A stretch of DNA of 64,000 nt, taken from positions 310,001-374,000 of the forward strand of contig NZ_QUZU01000001.1 of NCBI RefSeq assembly GCF_004682055.1, given 5' to 3'. The position numbers and the translations under genes are program-made. The stretch comes from Pseudomonas kairouanensis (GTDB lineage: Bacteria; Pseudomonadota; Gammaproteobacteria; Pseudomonadales; Pseudomonadaceae). A model generated the notes under the pieces. It was not told the origin of the DNA, did not search any database, and was given only the letters and a program-made list of their open reading frames with translations. Positions 35,835 through 46,561 of the stretch are shown here, piece after piece (within the stretch, counting starts at the first letter, position 1; every line of letters begins with the position of its first letter).

Positions 35835-37634
35835 GTGAGTGATTTGAGTCATATCCGCAATTTCTCCATCATCGCCCACATTGACCATGGCAAGTCGACG
35901 CTGGCCGATCGATTTATCCAGATGTGCGGCGGCCTTGCCGAGCGTGAAATGGAAGCCCAGGTACTGGATTCCATGGACCTCGAACGCGAGCGCGGGATCA
36001 CCATCAAGGCCCACAGCGTCACGCTGTACTACAAAGCCAAAGACGGCATTACCTACCAGCTCAACTTCATCGACACCCCAGGCCACGTTGACTTCACCTA
36101 CGAAGTCAGCCGTTCCCTGGCGGCCTGTGAAGGTGCGCTGCTGGTGGTAGACGCCGGCCAGGGCGTTGAAGCGCAATCGGTTGCCAACTGCTACACCGCG
36201 ATCGAGCAGGGCCTGGAAGTCATGCCCGTGCTCAACAAGATCGACCTGCCACAGGCCGAGCCTGAGCGCGTCAAGGAAGAGATCGAGAAGATCATCGGCA
36301 TCGATGCCACCGACGCCGTCACCTGCAGCGCCAAGACTGGCCTGGGTGTCGACGAAGTGCTCGAACGCCTGGTGCACACCATCCCCGCGCCTACCGGCAA
36401 CTACGAAGATCCGCTGCAAGCGTTGATCATCGACTCCTGGTTCGACAACTACCTGGGGGTTGTCTCCCTGGTGCGTGTACGCCATGGCCGTGTGAAGAAG
36501 GGCGACAAGATCCTGGTCAAATCCACCGGCAAGATCCACCTGGTGGACAGCGTCGGTGTATTCAACCCCAAGCACACCGCGACCGTTGATCTGAAAGCCG
36601 GTGAAGTAGGCTTTATCATCGCCGGCATCAAGGACATCCACGGTGCACCGGTAGGCGACACCCTGACCTTGAGCTCCACGCCTGACGTCGACGTGCTGCC
36701 CGGTTTCAAACGCATCCAGCCACAGGTCTACGCCGGTCTGTTCCCGGTCAGCTCCGATGACTTCGAAGACTTCCGCGAAGCCCTGCAAAAGCTGACTCTC
36801 AACGACTCGTCGCTGCAGTACACCCCGGAAAGCTCCGACGCCCTGGGCTTCGGCTTCCGTTGCGGCTTCCTGGGCATGCTGCACATGGAGATCATCCAGG
36901 AGCGCCTTGAGCGCGAATACGACCTGGACCTGATCACCACCGCGCCGACCGTAATTTTCGAGCTGTTGCTCAAGACCGGTGAAACCATCTACGTCGACAA
37001 CCCGTCCAAGCTTCCGGACCTGTCGGCCATCGAAGACATGCGCGAGCCTATCGTGCGGGCCAATATCCTGGTGCCGCAGGAGCACCTGGGCAACGTCATT
37101 ACCCTGTGTATCGAGAAGCGCGGTGTCCAGCGCGACATGCTGTTCCTCGGTACCCAGGTGCAAGTGACCTACGACATGCCGATGAACGAAGTGGTCCTGG
37201 ACTTCTTCGACCGCCTCAAATCCACCAGCCGCGGCTATGCTTCGCTGGATTACCATTTCGACCGTTACCAATCGGCTAATCTGGTGAAACTGGATGTGTT
37301 GATCAACGGCGACAAGGTGGATGCCCTGGCACTGATCGTGCACAAGGACAACGCGCACTACAAAGGTCGCCAGTTGACCGAGAAGATGAAAGAACTGATT
37401 CCGCGCCAGATGTTCGACGTCGCGATCCAGGCCGCCATTGGCGGGCAGATCATTGCGCGGACCTCCGTCAAGGCTCTCAGAAAGAACGTACTGGCCAAAT
37501 GCTACGGCGGTGACGTAAGCCGTAAGCGCAAGCTGCTTGAGAAGCAAAAGGCCGGTAAAAAACGCATGAAGCAAGTAGGCAACGTGGAAGTTCCACAAGA
37601 AGCCTTCCTTGCGGTGCTCAGGTTGGATAGTTAG
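35835..37634 (+). CDS. lepA: Elongation factor 4 (LepA)
   Basis: The 599-residue GTPase acts on ribosomes during initiation or stalled elongation. The GTPase domain shows [24 protein letters not shown] and NKIDLP. Domains II to V and the LepA-specific C-terminal domain ([20 protein letters not shown]) are complete. The start codon is GTG at 35835. It heads the lepA-lepB-rnc-era-recO-pdxJ run and is followed by lepB after five bases. Confidence 0.97.
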   Translation: MSDLSHIRNFSIIAHIDHGKSTLADRFIQMCGGLAEREMEAQVLDSMDLERERGITIKAHSVTLYYKAKDGITYQLNFIDTPGHVDFTYEVSRSLAACEGALLVVDAGQGVEAQSVANCYTAIEQGLEVMPVLNKIDLPQAEPERVKEEIEKIIGIDATDAVTCSAKTGLGVDEVLERLVHTIPAPTGNYEDPLQALIIDSWFDNYLGVVSLVRVRHGRVKKGDKILVKSTGKIHLVDSVGVFNPKHTATVDLKAGEVGFIIAGIKDIHGAPVGDTLTLSSTPDVDVLPGFKRIQPQVYAGLFPVSSDDFEDFREALQKLTLNDSSLQYTPESSDALGFGFRCGFLGMLHMEIIQERLEREYDLDLITTAPTVIFELLLKTGETIYVDNPSKLPDLSAIEDMREPIVRANILVPQEHLGNVITLCIEKRGVQRDMLFLGTQVQVTYDMPMNEVVLDFFDRLKSTSRGYASLDYHFDRYQSANLVKLDVLINGDKVDALALIVHKDNAHYKGRQLTEKMKELIPRQMFDVAIQAAIGGQIIARTSVKALRKNVLAKCYGGDVSRKRKLLEKQKAGKKRMKQVGNVEVPQEAFLAVLRLDS

Positions 37635-37639
37635 GTCCT

Positions 37640-38494
37640 ATGTCACTAAATTTCCCGCTGTTGCTGGTCATCGCCGTTGCCGTTTGCGGCCTGTTGGCGT
37701 TGCTCGATCTGGTGTTCTTCGCCCCGCGTCGTCGGGCGGCTATCGCGTCCTATCAGGGCAGCGTCAGCCAGCCCGATGCCGTGGTCGTCGAGAAGCTGAA
37801 CAAAGAGCCTTTGCTGGTTGAATACGGCAAGTCGTTCTTCCCGGTGTTGTTCATCGTGCTGGTGCTGCGTTCGTTCCTGGTGGAGCCGTTCCAGATCCCG
37901 TCGGGGTCGATGAAACCTACCCTGGATGTGGGCGACTTCATCCTGGTGAATAAGTTTTCCTATGGGATCCGCCTGCCGGTGATCGACAAGAAGGTCATCG
38001 AAGTCGGTGACCCGCAGCGCGGTGATGTGATGGTGTTCCGCTACCCAAGCGACCCGAACGTCAACTACATCAAGCGTGTGGTCGGCCTGCCGGGTGACGT
38101 GATTCGCTACACCGCCGACAAGCGTCTGTTCATCAATGGTGAGTCGGTGGCTGAGACGTTGATCGGCTCCGAGCCCAACTCCCTGGGCAGCGCCGAGCTG
38201 TATCAGGAAAAACTCGGTGCGGTAGAGCACGAAATCCGCAAGGAAATGACGCGCTACCGGGCACAGCCTGACGGTGAATGGAAAGTGCCGGCCGGGCACT
38301 ACTTCATGATGGGCGACAACCGCGACAACTCCAACGACAGCCGGTACTGGAATGACCCCGCCATTCCCAAGGACCTGCTGGGCATGGTTCCCGACGAGAA
38401 CATTGTCGGCAAGGCCTTTGCGGTCTGGATGAGTTGGCCGGAGCCCAAGCTCAGCCACCTGCCGAACTTCTCGCGGGTCGGGCTGATCAAGTAA
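37640..38494 (+). CDS. lepB: Signal peptidase I
   Basis: The 284-residue membrane-bound serine peptidase cleaves signal peptides of exported proteins. It has an N-terminal membrane helix, a second one at VLFIVLVLRSFLVEPF, the catalytic serine in QIPSGSMKPTL and the catalytic lysine in NYIKRVVGLPGD, plus the MGDNRDNSNDSRYW motif. Length and motifs are normal. It lies five bases after lepA. Confidence 0.97.
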   Translation: MSLNFPLLLVIAVAVCGLLALLDLVFFAPRRRAAIASYQGSVSQPDAVVVEKLNKEPLLVEYGKSFFPVLFIVLVLRSFLVEPFQIPSGSMKPTLDVGDFILVNKFSYGIRLPVIDKKVIEVGDPQRGDVMVFRYPSDPNVNYIKRVVGLPGDVIRYTADKRLFINGESVAETLIGSEPNSLGSAELYQEKLGAVEHEIRKEMTRYRAQPDGEWKVPAGHYFMMGDNRDNSNDSRYWNDPAIPKDLLGMVPDENIVGKAFAVWMSWPEPKLSHLPNFSRVGLIK

Positions 38495-38641
38495 TACAGG
38501 CGGCGCTGTTTACACAGCGCCGAATGCTTTTCTGGGGCTTGGAGATTTCTCGGCCTCATGCGGCACCAACCAGGATTTGAATTTGAACACTGCGTCAATC
38601 GTCGATGGCCGCCGGTGCCACCAACTAGATATGGATAAACC

Positions 38642-39331
38642 GTGACCGTTTCTCTAGCACGTCTCGAGCGCCAGCTCGGCTACACCTTCAAGGACCAGGA
38701 ATTGATGGTCCTTGCCCTCACACACCGCAGTTTTGCAGGGCGTAATAACGAGCGCCTGGAATTCCTCGGTGATGCCATCCTCAACTTCGTTGCCGGTGAG
38801 GCGCTGTTCGAGCGTTTCCCCCAAGCCCGTGAAGGCCAGCTGTCGCGTTTGCGCGCACGCTTGGTGAAGGGCGAAACCCTGGCCGTACTGGCTCGCGGTT
38901 TTGGCCTGGGCGAGTACCTGCGCCTGGGTTCCGGCGAGTTGAAGAGCGGCGGTTTCCGGCGTGAATCGATCCTGGCCGACGCTCTTGAGGCGTTGATCGG
39001 TGCGATCTACCTCGATGCCGGCATGGAAGCGGCCAAGGAGCGGGTCACCGCCTGGCTGACCTCCGAGATCGAGAGCCTGACGCTGGTCGACACCAACAAA
39101 GATCCCAAGACCCGCCTGCAGGAGTTCCTGCAGTCCCGTGGTTGCGAACTGCCACGCTATGAAGTGGTGGATATCCAGGGTGAGCCCCATTGCCGCGTGT
39201 TCTTCGTGGAATGTGAAATCACCTTACTGAACGAAAAAAGCCGAGGTCAGGGTGTGAGCCGTCGTATTGCCGAACAGGTAGCGGCCGCTGCAGCACTGAT
39301 TGCCCTGGGCGTGGAGAATGGCCATGACTGA
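38642..39331 (+). CDS. rnc: Ribonuclease III
   Basis: The 229-residue double-strand-specific RNase processes rRNA and many mRNAs. The catalytic signature [13 protein letters not shown] and the second acidic helix [18 protein letters not shown] are present, followed by a double-stranded RNA-binding domain ([22 protein letters not shown]). The start codon is GTG. The last codons overlap the era start. The 147-base gap after lepB could hold an RNase III autoregulatory hairpin, as in E. coli, but I did not identify one. Confidence 0.97.
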   Translation: MTVSLARLERQLGYTFKDQELMVLALTHRSFAGRNNERLEFLGDAILNFVAGEALFERFPQAREGQLSRLRARLVKGETLAVLARGFGLGEYLRLGSGELKSGGFRRESILADALEALIGAIYLDAGMEAAKERVTAWLTSEIESLTLVDTNKDPKTRLQEFLQSRGCELPRYEVVDIQGEPHCRVFFVECEITLLNEKSRGQGVSRRIAEQVAAAAALIALGVENGHD

Positions 39332-40226
39332 TTCAACCGCAACACGCTGTGGCTATGTTGCCATCGTCGGCCGCCCGAACGTGGGCAAGTCCACGCTGCT
39401 GAACCACATCCTGGGCCAGAAGCTGGCGATCACCTCGCGCAAGCCCCAGACCACCCGCCACAACATGCTGGGCATCAAGACCGAAGGCAATGTGCAAGCG
39501 GTCTACGTTGATACCCCAGGTATGCACAAAGGCGGCGAGAAGGCCCTCAACCGCTACATGAACAAGACCGCTTCGGCCGCGTTGAAAGACGTTGACGTGG
39601 TGATCTTCGTGGTGGACCGCACCAAGTGGACCGACGAAGACCAGATGGTCCTCGAACGCGTGCAATACGTTACCGGCCCGTTGATTGTCGCGCTGAACAA
39701 GACCGACCGCATCGAAGACAAAGCCGAGCTGATGCCGCACCTGAGTTGGCTGCAGGAACAACTGCCGAACGCGCAGATCATCCCCATCTCGGCCCAGCAC
39801 GGTCACAACCTCGAAGCCCTGGAGCGCGTGATCGCCGAGCACCTGCCGGAGAACGAGCACTTCTTCCCGGAAGACCAGATCACCGACCGCAGCAGCCGAT
39901 TCCTTGCCGCCGAGTTGGTGCGCGAAAAAATCATGCGTCAGATGGGCGCTGAGCTGCCGTACCAGATCACCGTCGAAATCGAGGAGTTCAAGCAGCAGGG
40001 CAAGACCTTGCATATCCATGCGCTGATCCTCGTTGAACGTGACGGCCAGAAGAAAATCATCATTGGCGACAAGGGCGAGCGCATCAAGCGTATTGGCACC
40101 GAAGCGCGCAAGGACATGGAATTGCTGTTCGATTCCAAGATCATGCTCAACCTGTGGGTGAAGGTTAAGGGTGGCTGGTCCGATGATGAGCGTGCACTGC
40201 GCTCGCTGGGCTACGGCGACCTGTAA
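39324..40226 (+). CDS. era: GTPase Era
   Basis: The 300-residue GTPase assists 30S assembly and binds 16S rRNA. It has [12 protein letters not shown], the DTPGMH motif, NKTDR, and a C-terminal KH domain ([36 protein letters not shown]). I place the start at 39324 with GGAG about nine bases before; an ATG six bases earlier is too close to that site. It overlaps rnc by eight bases. A REPIN separates it from recO. Confidence 0.96.
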   Translation: MTDSTATRCGYVAIVGRPNVGKSTLLNHILGQKLAITSRKPQTTRHNMLGIKTEGNVQAVYVDTPGMHKGGEKALNRYMNKTASAALKDVDVVIFVVDRTKWTDEDQMVLERVQYVTGPLIVALNKTDRIEDKAELMPHLSWLQEQLPNAQIIPISAQHGHNLEALERVIAEHLPENEHFFPEDQITDRSSRFLAAELVREKIMRQMGAELPYQITVEIEEFKQQGKTLHIHALILVERDGQKKIIIGDKGERIKRIGTEARKDMELLFDSKIMLNLWVKVKGGWSDDERALRSLGYGDL

Positions 40227-40246
40227 GCACGCCGCAGTACTAAAAA

Positions 40247-40335
40247 TGTGGGAGGGGGCTTGCCCCCGATAGCGGTAGGTCAGTTAATGAATAAGTGACT
40301 GACACACTGCCATCGGGGGCAAGCCCCCTCCCACA
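40247..40335. repeat. REPIN, GGGGGC family
   Basis: Inverted arms TGTGGGAGGGGGCTTGCCCC and complement flank a centre with AATGAATAAGTGACTGAC. It sits between era and recO, inside an otherwise compact operon. Confidence 0.92.
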
Positions 40336-40368
40336 TTAGGTTTAGGTTGTTTTCAAGATAGAGAACCC

Positions 40369-41052
40369 ATGTCCCAACCCCTCAGCCAGCCCGCCTACGT
40401 CCTGCACAGCCGCGCCTACCGCGAGACCAGCGCCCTGGTGGACTTCCTCACGCCTCAAGGTCGCCTTCGCGCAGTCTTGCGCAGCGCGCGGGGCAAGGCG
40501 GGTACCCAGGCGCGGCCGTTCGTGGCCTTGGACGTGGAGTTTCGAGGCAAAGGCGAGCTGAAAAACGTCGGCCGCCTGGAAAGCGTCGGCACCTCGGCCT
40601 GGCTCAATGGCGAAGCGTTGTTCAGCGGCCTCTACCTGAACGAACTGCTGATCCGCCTGCTGCCCGCCGAAGACCCGCATCCGGCGGTCTTCGATCACTA
40701 TGCCGCCACGTTGCTCGCCCTGGCCGAAGGTCGGCCTTTGGAGCCCTTGCTGCGTGCCTTCGAATGGCGCCTGCTCGACGATCTGGGCTACGGCTTCGAA
40801 CTGGCCAACGACCTGCACGGCGAACCCATCGCCGCCGATGGCATGTATCGCCTGCAAGTGGATGCGGGCCTTGAGCGCGTCTACCTGCTGCAACCCGGCC
40901 TGTTCCAGGGCACCGAGTTGCTGGCCATGAGCGAAGCCGACTGGAGCGCCCCCGGTGCCTTGTCCGCCGCCAAGCGCTTGATGCGCCAGGCGCTGGCCGT
41001 GCACTTGGGCGGACGGCCGCTGGTCAGTCGCGAGTTGTTTCGAAAGCCCTGA
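40369..41052 (+). CDS. recO: DNA repair protein RecO
   Basis: The 227-residue protein loads RecA with RecF and RecR at single-strand gaps. The N-terminal OB fold is visible ([39 protein letters not shown]). The zinc-type cysteines of many RecO proteins are absent, as usual in Pseudomonas. The position between era and pdxJ supports the call. Confidence 0.93.
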   Translation: MSQPLSQPAYVLHSRAYRETSALVDFLTPQGRLRAVLRSARGKAGTQARPFVALDVEFRGKGELKNVGRLESVGTSAWLNGEALFSGLYLNELLIRLLPAEDPHPAVFDHYAATLLALAEGRPLEPLLRAFEWRLLDDLGYGFELANDLHGEPIAADGMYRLQVDAGLERVYLLQPGLFQGTELLAMSEADWSAPGALSAAKRLMRQALAVHLGGRPLVSRELFRKP

Positions 41053-41103
41053 CAACCCCGTGTATGCTGTGCAGCGTTTGTTTCCCTATTCAGGAGCGCT
41101 TCC

Positions 41104-41847
41104 GTGACCACCAGCAATCGCATTCTTCTTGGCGTCAACATCGACCACGTCGCTACCCTGCGCCAGGCCCGGGGCACCCGTTACCCTGATCCGGTCAAGG
41201 CCGCGCTGGACGCCGAAGAAGCGGGCGCCGACGGCATAACCGTGCACCTGCGCGAAGACCGTCGCCACATCCAGGAGCGTGATGTGCTGCTGCTCAAGGA
41301 CGTGCTGCAAACCCGCATGAACTTCGAAATGGGCGTCACCGAAGAAATGATGGCCTTCGCCGAGCGCATCCGCCCGGCGCACATCTGCCTGGTGCCGGAA
41401 ACCCGTCAGGAGCTCACCACCGAAGGCGGCCTGGATGTGGCCGGCCAGGAAGCGCGGATCAAGGCTGCAGTGGATCGCCTGTCGCAGATCGGCAGCGAAG
41501 TCTCGCTGTTCATCGACGCCGACGAGCGCCAGATCGAGGCCTCCCGCCGTGTCGGCGCGCCCGCCATCGAACTGCACACCGGCCGTTATGCCGATGCCAC
41601 CACGCCGACCGAAGTGGCGGATGAGCTGCAGCGCATCATCGACGGTGTCGCGGTGGGCTTGCGTGAAGGCCTGATTGTTAACGCCGGTCACGGCCTGCAC
41701 TACCACAACGTCGAAGCCGTGGCTGCGATCAAGGGCATCAACGAGTTGAACATCGGTCATGCGCTGGTGGCCCACGCGTTGTTCGTCGGTTTCAAAGGCG
41801 CAGTCGCCGAGATGAAAGCGCTGATCCTGGCTGCCGCCAAGGCCTGA
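41104..41847 (+). CDS. pdxJ: Pyridoxine 5'-phosphate synthase
   Basis: The 247-residue TIM-barrel enzyme makes pyridoxine 5'-phosphate from 3-amino-1-hydroxyacetone phosphate and deoxyxylulose phosphate. Diagnostic stretches are [33 protein letters not shown] and [11 protein letters not shown]. The start codon is GTG at 41104, after the ribosome site AGGAG. The family is complete. Confidence 0.96.
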   Translation: MTTSNRILLGVNIDHVATLRQARGTRYPDPVKAALDAEEAGADGITVHLREDRRHIQERDVLLLKDVLQTRMNFEMGVTEEMMAFAERIRPAHICLVPETRQELTTEGGLDVAGQEARIKAAVDRLSQIGSEVSLFIDADERQIEASRRVGAPAIELHTGRYADATTPTEVADELQRIIDGVAVGLREGLIVNAGHGLHYHNVEAVAAIKGINELNIGHALVAHALFVGFKGAVAEMKALILAAAKA

Positions 41848-41881
41848 GCGAACCCGGTCTTACAAACACTGAAATTCAAAG

Positions 41882-41970
41882 TGTGGGAGGGGGCTTGCTC
41901 CCGATAGCGGTGGTTCAGTTAACACATAAGTGACTGACCCACTGCCATCGGGAGCAAGCCCCCTCCCACA
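41882..41970. repeat. REPIN, GGGGGC family (GCTCCC variant)
   Basis: The arms read TGTGGGAGGGGGCTTGCTCC and its inverted partner, with TTGCTCCCGA in place of TTGCCCCCGA. The same variant occurs at 50711-50799. It lies between pdxJ and the multicopper oxidase. Confidence 0.9.
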
Positions 41971-42121
41971 GTTGATATGTGGTGTAGCTCTGACTGTGAC
42001 CACCCATCAAAGCCTTGAATTCAGCCGTGCGGCAATGCGAAGCCTTACTGTTTAGCCGATGCAGGTGTATCGTATCTGCCCTTTGCAGGCCCTGGGCCTG
42101 CGGCAGATACGTGAGGTTGTT

Positions 42122-43498
42122 GTGTCCCGATCCTTTTCCCGTCGACAAATCCTGGGTGGTCTTGCAGGCCTGGCCGTCGTAGGCGTCGGTGCCGGTGGCG
42201 CCTACCGCTACTGGCTGGGGAAAGTCGCCGAGGCCGAGGCCGGGCACGACTACGAACTGATCGCCGCTCCCCTGGACGTAGAGCTGGTACCGGGCCACAA
42301 GACCCAAGCCTGGGCCTTCGGCCCGTCGGCGCCTGGCACGGAACTGCGGGTGCGCCAGGGTGAATGGTTGCGGGTGCGCTTTATCAACCACCTGCCGGTC
42401 GCCACCACCATCCACTGGCACGGCATCCGCCTGCCGCTGGAAATGGACGGCGTGCCCTACGTCTCTCAATTGCCAGTACTGCCCGGTGAATACTTCGACT
42501 ACAAATTCCGCGTGCCCGACGCCGGCAGCTACTGGTATCACCCCCATGTGAACAGCAGCGAAGAACTCGGCCGTGGCCTGGTGGGCCCGCTGATCATCGA
42601 GGAGCGCGAGCCCACCGGCTTCAAGCACGAACGCACCCTGAGCCTCAAAAGCTGGCATGTGGATGAAGAGGGCGGCTTTGTTGCGTTCAGCATCCCCCGC
42701 GAAGCGGCACGAGGCGGTACCGCCGGGCGCTTGTCGACCATCAATGGCGTGTCCCAGGCGGTCATCGACCTGCCAGCCGGGCAGATTACCCGGGTGCGCT
42801 TGCTCAACCTCGATAACACCCTGACCTATCGCATCAACATTCCCGACGTTGAAGCGCAGATCTACGCACTGGACGGCAACCCCATCGAACCGCGCCCATT
42901 GGGCAAGGAATACTGGCTGGGCCCCGGCATGCGTATCTGCCTGGCGATCAAGGCACCGCCCGCCGGCGAAGAGCTGTCGATCCGCAACGGCCCGGTTCGC
43001 CTGGGTACCTTCCGCTCGGTGGCCAACATCGATGCGCCCACTGACTGGCCACCGGCACTGCCCGCCAACCCCATCGCCGAGCCGGACCTGGCCAACGCCG
43101 AGAAACTCAACTTCAATTTCGAGTGGGTCGGCACGGTCTCTGTGGATGACGGCAAGCCGCCTAGCCTGTGGCAAATCAACGGCAAGGCCTGGGACATCAC
43201 CGACAAGACCTGCGCCGACCGCCCCATCGCCAAGCTGGAAAAGGGCAAGAGCTACATTTTCGAATTGAAGAACATGACCCAGTACCAGCACCCGATCCAC
43301 CTGCACGGCATGAGCTTCAAGGTGATCGCCTCGAACCGCCACAAGGTGATCCCGTATTTCACCGACACCTACCTGCTGGGCAAGAACGAACGCGCCCGCG
43401 TGGCGCTGGTAGCGGATAACCCAGGGGTATGGATGTTCCACTGCCATGTGATCGACCACATGGAAACCGGCCTGATGGCCGCCATCGAGGTGGCGTGA
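42122..43498 (+). CDS. Tat-exported multicopper oxidase
   Basis: This 458-residue enzyme probably oxidises copper(I), another metal or phenolics with oxygen in the periplasm. It has a twin-arginine signal (SFSRRQILGGLAGLAVVGVGAGG). The copper ligands are visible in HWHGIRLP, in WYHPHVNSSEE, in HPIHLHGMSF and in HCHVIDHMETGLM, which holds the type 1 site. The start is GTG at 42122 with GAGG six bases before; the frame can begin at 42059, which would bury the twin-arginine motif. The stop overlaps the tadA start by one base. A methionine-rich segment like that of CueO is not evident. Confidence 0.88.
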   Translation: MSRSFSRRQILGGLAGLAVVGVGAGGAYRYWLGKVAEAEAGHDYELIAAPLDVELVPGHKTQAWAFGPSAPGTELRVRQGEWLRVRFINHLPVATTIHWHGIRLPLEMDGVPYVSQLPVLPGEYFDYKFRVPDAGSYWYHPHVNSSEELGRGLVGPLIIEEREPTGFKHERTLSLKSWHVDEEGGFVAFSIPREAARGGTAGRLSTINGVSQAVIDLPAGQITRVRLLNLDNTLTYRINIPDVEAQIYALDGNPIEPRPLGKEYWLGPGMRICLAIKAPPAGEELSIRNGPVRLGTFRSVANIDAPTDWPPALPANPIAEPDLANAEKLNFNFEWVGTVSVDDGKPPSLWQINGKAWDITDKTCADRPIAKLEKGKSYIFELKNMTQYQHPIHLHGMSFKVIASNRHKVIPYFTDTYLLGKNERARVALVADNPGVWMFHCHVIDHMETGLMAAIEVA

Positions 43499-43995
43499 TG
43501 CGCCAGATTCGCCCCGCCGCCATCATCGATCGCAGCCGCGACCAGGACTTCATGCGCGAAGCCCTGGCCCTCGCCGCCCAGGGCGCCGCACTGGGCGAAG
43601 TACCCGTTGGCGCAGTGCTGGTGCAAAACGGTGAAATCATCGGTCGCGGCTTCAACTGCCCCATCAGCGGCAACGACCCCAGCGCCCATGCCGAGATGGT
43701 CGCCATCCGCAATGCCGCGCAAGCCATCAGCAATTACCGGCTGGTGGGCAGCACGCTGTATGTGACGCTGGAGCCGTGCAGCATGTGCGCCGGGTTGATC
43801 GTGCACTCACGGGTGGCGCGGGTGGTGTATGGCGCGCTGGAGCCCAAGGCGGGGATAGTGCAGAGCCAGGGGCAGTTTTTTACCCAGGGGTTTTTGAATC
43901 ACAAGGTGTTGTTTGAAGGTGGGGTGTTGGCTGAGGAATGCGGCACAGTCCTGAGCGAATTCTTCAAGGCCCGCCGGGCCAAGCCACCCCTCTAA
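43498..43995 (+). CDS. tadA: tRNA-specific adenosine deaminase TadA
   Basis: The 165-residue enzyme converts A34 to inosine in tRNA-Arg(ACG). The zinc ligands and catalytic glutamate are in SAHAEMVAI (residues 62-70) and LEPCSMCAG (residues 91-99). An N-terminal FMREALALAAQGAALGEVPVGAVLV helix-strand is typical. The ATG at 43498 overlaps the oxidase stop (TGATG), so translation of this essential editing enzyme is coupled to the oxidase gene. Confidence 0.93.
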   Translation: MRQIRPAAIIDRSRDQDFMREALALAAQGAALGEVPVGAVLVQNGEIIGRGFNCPISGNDPSAHAEMVAIRNAAQAISNYRLVGSTLYVTLEPCSMCAGLIVHSRVARVVYGALEPKAGIVQSQGQFFTQGFLNHKVLFEGGVLAEECGTVLSEFFKARRAKPPL

Positions 43996-44013
43996 AGAAC
44001 ACTGGAGATCAAA

Positions 44014-44037
44014 TGTGGGAGCAAGCCCCCTCCCACA
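44014..44037. repeat. Collapsed REPIN remnant
   Basis: TGTGGGAGCAAGCCCCCTCCCACA keeps the outer ends of a REPIN but has lost one core and the centre. It looks like a deletion between the arms. It lies between tadA and cmoB and could act as a short hairpin. Confidence 0.7.
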
Positions 44038-44070
44038 TTTTGATCTCTGTTTCTTCAGGGAGACTCACCG

Positions 44071-45027
44071 CTACTTCTTGGCGATGATCACCGCTCGCAT
44101 CGGCGCCGGCAGGCCCTCGATGGTTTTGCTATGGTCTTCTGGGTCAAGGAAATCGCTGAGGGACTGATACTTCATCCACTGCGTCCCACGTTGTTCCTCG
44201 ACGGTCGTCACGCTCACATCCACACAGCGCACATCACTGAACCCGGCGCGGCGCAGCCACAGCATCAGCGCTGGCACCGAAGGCAGGAACCACACGTTGC
44301 GCATCTGCGCGTAACGGTCTTCCGGCACCAGCACTTGCTGCTGATCGCCTTCCACCACCAGGGTTTCCAACACCAGTTCGCCACCTTTGACCAGGGTGTC
44401 CTTCAGCGCCAGCAAATGCTCGATGGGCGAACGTCGGTGGTAGAACACCCCCATGGAGAACACCGTATCAAAGCCTTCCAGATTGGCCGGCAGGTCTTCA
44501 AACGGGAAGGGCAGGTGCCAAGCCTTGGGCTCGGACAGGTAGCGCTGCACCGCCTGGAACTGGCAGAAGAACAACCAGTTCGGGTCCACGCCAATCACGC
44601 TGTCAGCGCCAGCACCAAGCATGCGCCACATGTAGTAACCGTTGCCGCAGCCCACATCGAGGATACGCTTGCCCTTGAGGTTCAAATGCGGCGCAACGCG
44701 GGACCACTTCCAGTCCGAACGCCATTCGGTGTCCACATGCACGCCGAATAAATTGAACGGGCCTTTGCGCCACGGGCTCAGGCCCATCAGCGCAGTGTGC
44801 ATTTGAGCACGGGTGGCATCGTCGCAATCGGTGTCGAGGGTCAGGCCGTTGAGCAAGTCCACTTCGCTGGGTTGGATCTTCGGCAGCGCATCCAACGCAC
44901 TCTGCCAGCGCTCCAGGTCGCCATGACCTTTCTCCATCTTGCTATCGAGTTGCGCTTGCAGACCCTGGGCCCACACGGCCAGGGGAGTGCCGACCAAGTG
45001 GCGGGCGAGGGGGGACAGATCAATCAT
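44071..45027 (-). CDS. cmoB: tRNA U34 carboxymethyltransferase CmoB
   Basis: The 318-residue enzyme transfers a carboxymethyl group from carboxy-SAM to 5-hydroxyuridine at tRNA position 34. The SAM-type motif is [31 protein letters not shown], preceded by [23 protein letters not shown], both diagnostic. It is the second gene of the cmoA-cmoB pair and overlaps cmoA by four bases. Confidence 0.95.
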   Translation of the reverse strand: MIDLSPLARHLVGTPLAVWAQGLQAQLDSKMEKGHGDLERWQSALDALPKIQPSEVDLLNGLTLDTDCDDATRAQMHTALMGLSPWRKGPFNLFGVHVDTEWRSDWKWSRVAPHLNLKGKRILDVGCGNGYYMWRMLGAGADSVIGVDPNWLFFCQFQAVQRYLSEPKAWHLPFPFEDLPANLEGFDTVFSMGVFYHRRSPIEHLLALKDTLVKGGELVLETLVVEGDQQQVLVPEDRYAQMRNVWFLPSVPALMLWLRRAGFSDVRCVDVSVTTVEEQRGTQWMKYQSLSDFLDPEDHSKTIEGLPAPMRAVIIAKK

Positions 45028-45767
45028 GGCAAGGCAATCAACGAGGCAAAGTTAAGACACTGGAACCACGGCACGACCTTCGAGAACCCGGCGGCCAGCA
45101 GGCGTTCGCGGTGTTCTTCGAGGCTGTCGGGTTTCATGACGTTTTCGATGGCGCTGCGCTTCTGGGCAATTTCCAGTTCGCTATAGCCATTGGCGCGTTT
45201 GAACGCGATGTGCAGATCGGTGAGCAGGGCGTGTTCTTCGGGGTCATTGAAGCGCAGTTTTTCCGAGAGGATCAACGCCCCGCCCGGCAACAGCGACTGG
45301 CGGATACGCGCGAGCAACCCAAGGCGCTCATCAGGCGCAATGAATTGCAGGGTAAAGTTCAGCGCCACCACCGAGGCCGGCTGGAACTGCAGCGCGAGGA
45401 TATCGCCCTCGACGACTTCGACCGGCAGCAACTCCTGGAACATCGAGTCCTGGCCATTGAGGTATTCGCGGCAGCGCTCGACCATCGCTGCCGAGTTGTC
45501 CACCGCGATCACCCGGCAACCGTCGGTGCGCACATGGCGGCGCAGGGCCTGGGTGACCGCTCCCAGGGACGAACCCAGGTCGTACAGCACGCTATTGGGC
45601 TGGGCAAACTGCGCCGCCAGCACCCCGAGGTTCTCGACGATGGTGGGGTAACCGGGCACCGAGCGCTTGATCATGTCCGGGAACACCCGCACCACGTCCT
45701 CGTTAAAGACGAAGTCCGGCACCTGGGGCAGGGGCTGGGCGAATAGGCGATCGGGTTCTTTGCTCAC
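45024..45767 (-). CDS. cmoA: Carboxy-SAM synthase CmoA
   Basis: The 247-residue enzyme makes carboxy-S-adenosylmethionine from SAM and prephenate for use by CmoB. It has [21 protein letters not shown], then [19 protein letters not shown] as the nucleotide-binding motif, and [18 protein letters not shown]. It is the first gene of the pair. No regulatory site was recognised upstream. Confidence 0.95.
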   Translation of the reverse strand: MSKEPDRLFAQPLPQVPDFVFNEDVVRVFPDMIKRSVPGYPTIVENLGVLAAQFAQPNSVLYDLGSSLGAVTQALRRHVRTDGCRVIAVDNSAAMVERCREYLNGQDSMFQELLPVEVVEGDILALQFQPASVVALNFTLQFIAPDERLGLLARIRQSLLPGGALILSEKLRFNDPEEHALLTDLHIAFKRANGYSELEIAQKRSAIENVMKPDSLEEHRERLLAAGFSKVVPWFQCLNFASLIALP

Positions 45768-45910
45768 GGTTGTTCCGGCATTGATGGGGAAAAGGCCGGC
45801 ATTTTAGCCAAGTTGGCCCTCGTGTGCGCGGGTTGTCTGATAAACCGTGGTGGGGCAGTCGCTATTGTTCACCGCCCCGGCGGGTTGGCCGGGGGCAGTG
45901 GAGACCCTTG

Positions 45911-46333
45911 TCATTTGTTTGTTGGCGGCTTCATTTGAATATGAAAAACACCGTCAACGACAATTTTGTCTCTTGGCGCAAAGATGTTTGTTGCATCGAA
46001 GTTGAAATGGCCGTTGTAGAGTTCATTTTGATGGTCGAAGTCGATGCCCACCTGTCCGATCATCGTTACATAGTGCGAGGGTGCAGTCTGTCCACCGGCG
46101 ATGAGTGCGCGAATCGGACCGCCTGGAAAGTTGTACGTGCCATTCTGTATATCGGGGTCCATATCAATTTGGATGATACGCAGGACGCTGGCTGAGCCGT
46201 CATCTACACCGACGACTCTTATCAGTACATCGTCTTTATTCAGATAAACCGTATCTGCAACGAAATTCTCGACACCGTTGACGGATGCCGTGAATGTTCC
46301 TTGTACTTTCTGCAAAGCTTTACGGGTGCTCAT
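45911..46333 (-). CDS. Hypothetical protein (lower-GC region)
   Basis: I do not recognise this 140-residue protein. It starts MSTRKALQKVQGTFTASVNG and appears beta-rich, with several short strands (TVYLNKDDVLIRVVG, SVLRIIQIDMD, HYVTMIGQVGIDFD) and no signal peptide, membrane helix or cysteine motif. It ends IQMKPPTNK. The start at 46333 is preferred over 46402 because a GAGGA site precedes it. Base composition is lower in GC than the surroundings. It is next to and divergent from another unrecognised gene, so the two may have arrived together. Confidence 0.6.
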   Translation of the reverse strand: MSTRKALQKVQGTFTASVNGVENFVADTVYLNKDDVLIRVVGVDDGSASVLRIIQIDMDPDIQNGTYNFPGGPIRALIAGGQTAPSHYVTMIGQVGIDFDHQNELYNGHFNFDATNIFAPRDKIVVDGVFHIQMKPPTNK

Positions 46334-46561
46334 GATCGAATCCTCATGACCCATTCGCCCACCTGATTGTGTGCGTTGTCGTTGAACGATAGAGACAACC
46401 ACCCCATGTGCGTAACTGTCAGATATACCAGTTCTATAGACATTTTTATTCTAGAAAACCCCCGCTTATTAATTGATGAGCGGTAACCTGTTAATTCTGA
46501 CAGTAGACGCTCTTTCTGATCAGGCCTAGATTGAAATGAGCCATTTTTCGAGGAATGGGTC

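Noticed and set aside
35787..37598. A 603-residue open frame on the minus strand
   Set aside because: Antisense to lepA; no family features.
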